Shown: positions 1 through 3,989 of the stretch, in pieces
How positions within the stretch are numbered: position 1 is the first letter of the stretch
Layout: every line of letters starts with the position of its first letter
Assembly: GCA_003519375.1 (NCBI GenBank)
Contig: DOWV01000230.1
Span: 1-7,025, forward strand
Reading direction: 5' to 3'
Length of the DNA stretch: 7,025 nt
From: Bacteroidota bacterium
Lineage (GTDB): Bacteria > Bacteroidota > Ignavibacteria > UBA10030
Program-made: the position numbers and the translations under genes
Notes under the pieces: model-generated
Seen by the model: only the letters and a program-made list of their open reading frames with translations
What the model was told of the DNA's origin: nothing
Database searches by the model: none

Positions 1-306
1 ACCCGAGTGGTTGAAAGAATGAAAATTCTCAGAACGAAAGGATGGCTCCTGCCGATCAATCGCCAGATCGCGAAAACGAAAAGACCTTATCTGACAAGTA
101 TTTCCGCATTTCCAATTTCATAAAATTCATACAGGATGCTTCAAATATACTCCTCGTTGGTTCCGGTTGTCCCTTCGACGAAAAATGCTTAAGTTGACCA
201 AGATACGAGACCTCGTGGGATATTCCGGTCCACGACCCAGCCGACAAATCGTTTCTGACCAATTAAGTTCCTGCAAACAGAATGTAGTCTGACCACGGAG
301 GCGCTT
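1..306. other. Upstream intergenic region, possible tail of an upstream gene
   Basis: I can support no complete gene in this stretch. In frame 2 a very short reading frame (PEWLKE) ends with a TGA at 20-22 and could be the C-terminus of a gene that begins outside the window. In frame 1 an open frame without a clear start runs to a TAA at 121-123, but its translation resembles no family I know. The remainder is moderately AT-rich and includes TATACT at 146-151 and TTGACC at 194-199. Neither has a convincing partner box at proper spacing, so I cannot place the dehydrogenase promoter. Three copies of TGACCA lie at 195-200, 256-261 and 290-295. Confidence 0.4.
297..301 (+). promoter_or_regulatory. 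Ribosome binding site of the phosphoglycerate dehydrogenase gene
   Basis: A full GGAGG lies five bases before the ATG at 307. This fixes the start and indicates that the organism uses Shine-Dalgarno-led initiation. Confidence 0.8.
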
Positions 307-1221
307 ATGAAAGTACTTATCACAGATGGAATATCGCCCGAGGGAGCAAAGATCCTCACTGATGCCGGCCACGACGTCGATCAGGTCAAATTCACTCCCG
401 AGGAACTTCTCGCGAACATCGCCAAGTACGATTGCATCATCGTGCGATCTGCAACGAAAGTTACAAAAGACGTCATCGAGGCGGGGAAAAACCTGAAAGT
501 CATCGGACGAGGAGGTGTAGGCCTCGACAACATCGATGTGGAGTGTGCGAAGTCAAAGAACCTCAAGGTATTGAATACCCCCGGCGCATCTGCAATTTCC
601 GTGGCGGAACTCGCGATCGCTCATATGTTCGCCCTTGGCCGATTCCTCAATGTCAGCAAGATGGAGATGGTGGCCGGCAAATGGCCGAAGAAAGAGTACT
701 CGAAAGGGATCGAGCTTTCGGGAAAGACGCTGGGAGTCATGGGATTCGGAAGCATCGGCAAAGAGGTGGCCCGGCGCGGGCTTGGACTGGGCATGAAGGT
801 GATCGCCTACGATCCCGTCTTCACGCCTGCGGATTTCGTCGTGCAGACCACGACCCGCGAGAAACTTCTCGCTGAGTCGGATTTCATCACACTTCATATC
901 CCGCTCGATAAGAAGAGCGGACCGGCCATTGGCAAACAGGAATTCGAGATGATGAAGAAAGGCGCCATCGTCGTCAACTGTGCGCGCGGAGGCGTTGTGG
1001 ACGAATCGGCTCTGCTTGAGGCGCTGGAGAGCGGAAAACTCGCCGGAGCGGGCCTCGATGTGTTTGCGAACGAGCCCCCGGCCGAGGCACAACAGGCATT
1101 GATGAAGCACCCGAAAGTGAGCGTTTCTCCGCACGTCGGCGGCTCTACCGTTGAGGGCCAGGAACGGGTCGGCATCGAGATCGCTCAACGCGTTGTAAAA
1201 GCACTCAGTCCCGGCGCATAA
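307..1221 (+). CDS. serA: D-3-phosphoglycerate dehydrogenase-like D-2-hydroxyacid dehydrogenase, short form without ACT domain
   Basis: This 304-residue cytoplasmic enzyme belongs to the D-isomer-specific 2-hydroxyacid dehydrogenase family. Its likely reaction is NAD-dependent oxidation of 3-phosphoglycerate to 3-phosphohydroxypyruvate, the first step of serine synthesis. Seen in the sequence: the substrate-side motif RSATKVT (47-53), the GRGGVGLDNID segment (68-77), NTPGASAISVAE (90-101), the Rossmann nucleotide motif GFGSIG (146-151), and an acidic residue after the second strand (D169) typical of NAD preference. The family catalytic triad is R227 in CARGG, E256 in NEPP and H276 in SPHVGG. 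The protein stops right after the catalytic and NAD domains, so it lacks the C-terminal ACT (serine feedback) domain of the ~410-residue E. coli form and the extra domain of ~525-residue forms. A DUF1015 gene follows after 25 bases, probably in the same transcript. The family is certain; the exact substrate is inferred, and a related hydroxyacid dehydrogenase remains possible. Confidence 0.88.
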   Translation: MKVLITDGISPEGAKILTDAGHDVDQVKFTPEELLANIAKYDCIIVRSATKVTKDVIEAGKNLKVIGRGGVGLDNIDVECAKSKNLKVLNTPGASAISVAELAIAHMFALGRFLNVSKMEMVAGKWPKKEYSKGIELSGKTLGVMGFGSIGKEVARRGLGLGMKVIAYDPVFTPADFVVQTTTREKLLAESDFITLHIPLDKKSGPAIGKQEFEMMKKGAIVVNCARGGVVDESALLEALESGKLAGAGLDVFANEPPAEAQQALMKHPKVSVSPHVGGSTVEGQERVGIEIAQRVVKALSPGA

Positions 1222-1246
1222 TGTTCATAAAGGAATAAGGACTACA

Positions 1247-2488
1247 ATGGCAACAGTACGACCGTTTAAGGCATTTCGCCCGAAACCGGAATACGCCGGC
1301 GAGGTGGCAGCCAGACCTTACGATGTCCTGAGCTCCGATGAGGCCCGGCATGAGGTTGTCGGACACCCACTTTCCTTTCTCCATGTGGGGAAACCGGAGG
1401 TCGATCTCGATCCGGCATTGGACCATTATGACCCCAAAGTCTACGCGAAGGCGAAAGAGAATCTTCTGAAATTGATCGACCAGGGGGTGCTCGTCGAGGA
1501 CCCGGCTCCGTTCTTATACGTTTACGCTCAGACGATGGAAGGGCGCATCCAGTACGGAATCGTCGGTTGCGCCTCGGTGGAAGAGTATCTGAACGACACC
1601 ATCAAGAAGCATGAACTCACACGTAAAGACAAGGAAGAAGACCGGTGCAAACACGTGCGGACCACGAACTCGCATTCAGGACCGATCTTCCTGACCTACC
1701 CGGATAACCGGCAGATCGATGCGATTGTCTCGAAAGTTACGAGCGCTCAGCCGGAAAACGATTTCGACGCAAGCGACGGCATCCGGCACCAAACTTGGGT
1801 CATACGGGATCCAGCCACAATGAAGACTCTGCAGCAGTTATTTGCCGGAGTCCGGAATCTGTATGTTGCCGATGGTCACCACCGGACAGCAGCTGCTTCC
1901 ATTGTGGGCCTTGAACGCAAACAGGCGAATCCTCGACATCGCGGCGATGAAGAATACAACTTCTTCCTCGCCGTATGTTTCCCGGCGGGCCAGCTCAGAA
2001 TCCTCGATTACAACAGAGTTGTGAAGGACACGAATGGACTCAGCGTGGACCAGTTCTTCGACGGAGTAAAGAAGACATTTTCGTTGTCGAAGATTCAGGG
2101 TCGGCCGCGGCTCTCGAACAAGGGGGAATTTGGCCTTTACCTCGGCGGCGACTGGTACATGTTTTCCGCACCGGAATCGCTTTTGAAGAAGAGCGATCCC
2201 GTCGAGCGGCTGGACGTTACAATCCTCCAGAAGCACCTCCTTGATCCGATCCTCGGCATCAAAGATCCGCGCACCGATAAGCGCGTTGATTTTGTCGGAG
2301 GCATACGCGGGATGGGAGAGCTTGAAAAGCGCGTGGATTCAGGTGAAATGAAACTGGCGATCAGCATGTTTCCGACATCGATTCACGAGCTTATGGCCAT
2401 AGCTGATGCGGGGAAAATCATGCCCCCCAAATCGACGTGGTTTGAGCCGAAGCTGCGGGACGGGCTTTTCGTGCACTTCTTAGACTAG
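1247..2488 (+). CDS. DUF1015 family protein (ParB-like annotation in older databases), putative small-molecule kinase
   Basis: This 413-residue soluble protein has no signal peptide or membrane segment. It matches the DUF1015 family along its full length: RPYDVLS (23-29), VGHPLSFLHVGKPEVDL (38-54), HELTRKDKEEDR (122-133), ADGHHRTAAAS (208-218), FVGGIRG (349-355) and a conserved tail MPPKSTWFEPKLRDGLF (392-408). Members were often labelled SpoOJ/ParA/ParB/RepB-like. The DGHHR core (209-213) resembles the motif of ParB/sulfiredoxin-superfamily enzymes, which include the free-serine kinases SerK (archaeal) and SbnI (staphylococcal). I therefore infer, without proof, a role in phosphorylating serine or a related metabolite rather than in chromosome partitioning. 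The start ATG has TAAGGA five bases upstream, and the preceding dehydrogenase stop is 25 bases away, which indicates co-transcription. As I recall, DUF1015 genes sit next to serA/serC in many anaerobic and FCB-group bacteria, which supports a serine link. The family call is firm; the function is open. Confidence 0.87.
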   Translation: MATVRPFKAFRPKPEYAGEVAARPYDVLSSDEARHEVVGHPLSFLHVGKPEVDLDPALDHYDPKVYAKAKENLLKLIDQGVLVEDPAPFLYVYAQTMEGRIQYGIVGCASVEEYLNDTIKKHELTRKDKEEDRCKHVRTTNSHSGPIFLTYPDNRQIDAIVSKVTSAQPENDFDASDGIRHQTWVIRDPATMKTLQQLFAGVRNLYVADGHHRTAAASIVGLERKQANPRHRGDEEYNFFLAVCFPAGQLRILDYNRVVKDTNGLSVDQFFDGVKKTFSLSKIQGRPRLSNKGEFGLYLGGDWYMFSAPESLLKKSDPVERLDVTILQKHLLDPILGIKDPRTDKRVDFVGGIRGMGELEKRVDSGEMKLAISMFPTSIHELMAIADAGKIMPPKSTWFEPKLRDGLFVHFLD

Positions 2489-2502
2489 GGAATTTGTGAA
2501 GC

Positions 2503-2563
2503 GGTTCATTGGTTCAATAGTTAAATGGTTAATTAACCGGTCACCAATGAACCACTCACCAAT
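2503..2563. repeat. 8-base-periodic repeat folded into an inverted repeat
   Basis: Four consecutive 8-base units follow a GGTTMAWT-like pattern: GGTTCATT, GGTTCAAT, AGTTAAAT and GGTTAATT (2503-2534). The downstream half carries the same units on the other strand, for example ACCAATGAACC (2543-2553), the exact reverse complement of 2503-2513. A 12-base perfect palindrome, GGTTAATTAACC, lies at 2527-2538. The array sits 15 bases after the DUF1015 stop codon and about 70 bases before sodC. It could fold as a transcript-end hairpin, bind a protein, or be a dispersed genomic repeat; there is no T-tract to make it a clear terminator. Confidence 0.7.
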
Positions 2564-2608
2564 CCTTCGACTCGTCACGACAAGAATCGTCGTGCCTCGC
2601 TCAGGATG
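2564..2608. repeat. Split CCTTCGACTCG / CTCGCTCAGGATG intergenic repeat with central hairpin
   Basis: CCTTCGACTCG (2564-2574) and CTCGCTCAGGATG (2596-2608) look like the two halves of the CTTCGACTCGCTCAGGATG-type intergenic repeat that I recall from many bacterial genomes. They are separated here by a hairpin: CACGAC (2576-2581) pairs with GTCGTG (2589-2594) around a 7-base loop. CTCG borders both sides of the hairpin. Identification of the repeat class is from memory. Confidence 0.45.
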
Positions 2609-2620
2609 CATCAACCAAAT

Positions 2621-2627
2621 AGGGGAG
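2621..2627 (+). promoter_or_regulatory. Ribosome binding site that sets the sodC start
   Basis: AGGGGAG ends six bases before the ATG at 2634. The longer reading frame opening at 2496 would translate the repeat-rich spacer before the signal peptide and has no such site. The ATG at 2634 is therefore preferred. Confidence 0.8.
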
Positions 2628-2633
2628 CAGCAT

Positions 2634-3167
2634 ATGAGGAGTAGTATATTGGCAATCTTGATCTGCGTGGTCGCGGGAGTTGCCGCTGCCCAGCACGACA
2701 TGCACAAGATGGAGAAAGGCCCGATAAAAGCCGTCGCGGTAGTCTTCCCTGCCAAGGATAAGACCGTCAAAGGCTTGATCACATTCACCCAGACGGAAGA
2801 AGGCGTCAAGGTTGTTGCCCACCTCGAAGGGCTCGCTCCGGGGACGCATGGTTTTCACGTCCACGAATTCGGGGACTGCAGCGCTCCCGATTTCATGAGC
2901 GCGGGTGGGCATTTCAACCCGACACAGATGGCCCACGGCGCACCGACGGATGGAACTCGACACTCCGGCGACCTGGGTAATATTGTAGCCAACGAAAGAG
3001 GGATGGCAACCCTTGAGTGGGTTGATCCCATGATGCAACTCTCTGGTCCGAATTCCATCATCGGTCGAGCCGTGATTGTACATACCATGGCAGATGATCT
3101 GAAGACCCAGCCCACGGGCAATGCCGGCGCTCGTGAGGGGTGCGGGGTGATCGGGGTAGCCAAATAG
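2634..3167 (+). CDS. sodC: Exported Cu,Zn superoxide dismutase
   Basis: This 177-residue enzyme converts superoxide to oxygen and hydrogen peroxide, most likely in the periplasm. Residues 1-19 form a signal peptide (a basic start, then a hydrophobic ILAILICVVAGVAAA run) with probable cleavage before Q20. C11 lies in the hydrophobic run but does not make a good lipobox. All metal ligands of the family can be seen: copper H75 and H77 (HVH) and H150; bridging H93; zinc H101, H110 and D113. The active-site arginine is R167 in GNAGAREGCG, and C82 and C170 are positioned for the conserved disulfide. The mature N-terminus begins QHDMHKM, a short His/Met-rich stretch. The start is set by AGGGGAG at 2621-2627. 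The gene is separated from DUF1015 by 145 bases of repeats and ends before a strong terminator, so it is probably its own unit. I could not identify its promoter. Identity is very secure. Confidence 0.95.
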   Translation: MRSSILAILICVVAGVAAAQHDMHKMEKGPIKAVAVVFPAKDKTVKGLITFTQTEEGVKVVAHLEGLAPGTHGFHVHEFGDCSAPDFMSAGGHFNPTQMAHGAPTDGTRHSGDLGNIVANERGMATLEWVDPMMQLSGPNSIIGRAVIVHTMADDLKTQPTGNAGAREGCGVIGVAK

Positions 3168-3186
3168 CATTCACATTTGCAGGACA

Positions 3187-3223
3187 AAACAACAAAGGCC
3201 CGATCACCGGGCCTTTGTTGTTT
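3187..3223 (+). terminator. Intrinsic terminator after sodC
   Basis: A perfect 16-base-pair stem (3187-3202 with 3208-3223) encloses a 5-base loop. The GC core GGCCCG/CGGGCC is followed by a T-rich descending arm, TTTGTTGTTT, and matched by an A-rich ascending arm. It lies 20 bases past the sodC stop. Its symmetry would let it work in both directions. Confidence 0.9.
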
Positions 3224-3411
3224 GCCGACCCGCCTCGGCCGGCTTCACCCTGAGTCACCAAACTCTCCCCTTCTTATCTGAAGGAGGAGAAGGGGAGGTC
3301 AAAATCGTGAACACCCCCTCTCCTTTTCCGCCAATCGCATTTTCTTGCTCCTCGGCTCGATGGTGGCTAGCTTGCGTTGAGGTGCATCATACCATCAAGT
3401 GCTGTTGCATC
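3224..3411. repeat. CT/AG-rich hairpin repeats between sodC terminator and DUF559 gene
   Basis: No gene is supported here. CTCCCCTTCT (3265-3274) and AGAAGGGGAG (3288-3297) form a perfect 10-base-pair stem, followed by a further CCCCCTCTCC run from about 3312. Such CT-rich palindromes are, from memory, frequent companions of DUF559 genes. GCCTCGGCCGG (3232-3242) is repeated exactly at 3927-3937, and GGGGAGGTCAA (3292-3302) at 3937-3947, on the far side of the DUF559 gene. The GGGGAGG before the GTG at 3307 looks like a ribosome site but lies inside the hairpin, so I do not take it as the gene start. Confidence 0.5.
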
Positions 3412-3831
3412 GTGACTCAACACTTCAATATCACTCCTCTCAGTAAGAGGCGCCGCTATCTGAGAAGTCACCTTCCGAAGGCCGAGATCATTCTCTGGAT
3501 GCGGCTCTCCAACAGACAGATGCTCGGATACAAATTCCGTCGGCAATACAGCGTCGACAAGTTTGTCATAGACTTCTATTGTCCGGAATTGAAGCTCGCG
3601 ATCGAGGTCGACGGGGACAGTCATTTCACTCCCCTCGCCCGGGTCTACGACCGTGGCCGCCAGCACCACATTGAATCGTTCGGGATTAGGTTTCATCGCG
3701 TCATGAACGAAGATGTCTACAATAATCTCGACGCAGTGCTCGATGAGATCGCCAAGACTATCCGACAACTCGAGACCGGTGCATACCGTCACCCTGAACC
3801 GCCAGACCCTCCGAGGCTGTCCAAAATGTAG
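3412..3831 (+). CDS. DUF559 domain protein, Vsr/restriction-endonuclease-like fold
   Basis: This protein has 139 residues if begun at the GTG at 3412. The DUF559 domain covers nearly all of it: KRRRYLRSHLPKAEIILWMRL (12-32), LGYKFRRQYSV (38-48), VIDFYCPELKLAIEVDGDSH (52-71) and FGIRFHRVMNEDVYNNLDAVLDEI (90-113). D54, E65 and D67 are where the PD-(D/E)XK-like/Vsr-type fold keeps acidic metal-binding residues, so DNA cleavage is possible, but cellular substrates of this family are unknown. In-frame GTG codons at 3307 and 3382 allow longer versions. The one at 3307 has a purine-rich GGGGAGG eight bases upstream, but the extra 35 residues look like translated non-coding repeat and family members normally start just before the KRRR segment. 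The last codons (RLSKM, stop) lie within the left arm of an inverted-repeat element, so the natural C-terminus may be altered. No methyltransferase or restriction partner is adjacent. Confidence 0.78.
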   Translation: MTQHFNITPLSKRRRYLRSHLPKAEIILWMRLSNRQMLGYKFRRQYSVDKFVIDFYCPELKLAIEVDGDSHFTPLARVYDRGRQHHIESFGIRFHRVMNEDVYNNLDAVLDEIAKTIRQLETGAYRHPEPPDPPRLSKM

Positions 3832-3933
3832 GTCGAAATGTGATTTCGACCAGGTCGAGTTTCAAGAATCGTTGATTTTCGACAACTCTTGAACTTGCTC
3901 TAATGGTTTATAGTACTTTTTGGACAGCCTCGG
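3811..3933. mobile_element. MITE-like element with 20-base terminal inverted repeats
   Basis: CCGAGGCTGTCCAAAATGTA (3811-3830) and TACTTTTTGGACAGCCTCGG (3914-3933) are inverted repeats matching at 19 of 20 positions. They enclose about 83 bases with no reading frame. Inside are a perfect hairpin, GGTCGAAAT/ATTTCGACC (3831-3839 with 3843-3851), and an imperfect one (3858-3867 with 3887-3895, one bulged T). The size and ends fit a non-autonomous element mobilised by a transposase elsewhere; terminal GGCTGTCC-type ends recall insertion sequences, but I cannot name the family. No target-site duplication is evident. It lies between the convergent DUF559 and peptidase genes, so a bidirectional terminator role is an alternative. 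Confidence 0.6.
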
Positions 3934-3989
3934 CCGGGGGAGGTCAACGTCATGAATAATCCCTTTCTGTTTCAACACCCCCCACAAGC

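Noticed and set aside
2..40. Resemblance of CCGAGTGGTTGAA to the D-arm of a serine tRNA
   Set aside because: The D-stem does not pair, the following AGAAT/ATTCT stem has a 4-base rather than 7-base loop, and no T-arm or acceptor follows.
146..224. Possible promoter boxes TATACT (146-151) and TTGACC (194-199) with GATATT (219-224) for the dehydrogenase operon
   Set aside because: TATACT has no -35 partner, and TTGACC to GATATT has a 19-base spacer with a poor -10 box.
553..1188. Long minus-strand open frame opposite the dehydrogenase
   Set aside because: It lies entirely within a well-supported gene on the other strand and its translation matches no family.
2503..2608. CRISPR array
   Set aside because: The repeated units are 8 bases, degenerate and contiguous, with no spacers of regular length and no cas genes.
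2496..2633. Longer sodC reading frame starting at 2496
   Set aside because: The added 46 residues translate the repeat-rich spacer and would precede the signal peptide; the ATG at 2634 has a good ribosome binding site.
2601..3170. Minus-strand open frame opposite sodC
   Set aside because: The plus strand encodes a complete superoxide dismutase with all metal ligands, so this is a shadow frame.
3307..3411. N-terminal extension of the DUF559 protein from the GTG at 3307
   Set aside because: The extra 35 residues do not resemble the family and come from CT-rich repeat sequence, although a GGGGAGG precedes this GTG.
3411..3831. A restriction-modification or defence system around the DUF559 gene
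   Set aside because: No methyltransferase, helicase or other defence gene lies in the window; a nuclease-fold protein alone does not support it.
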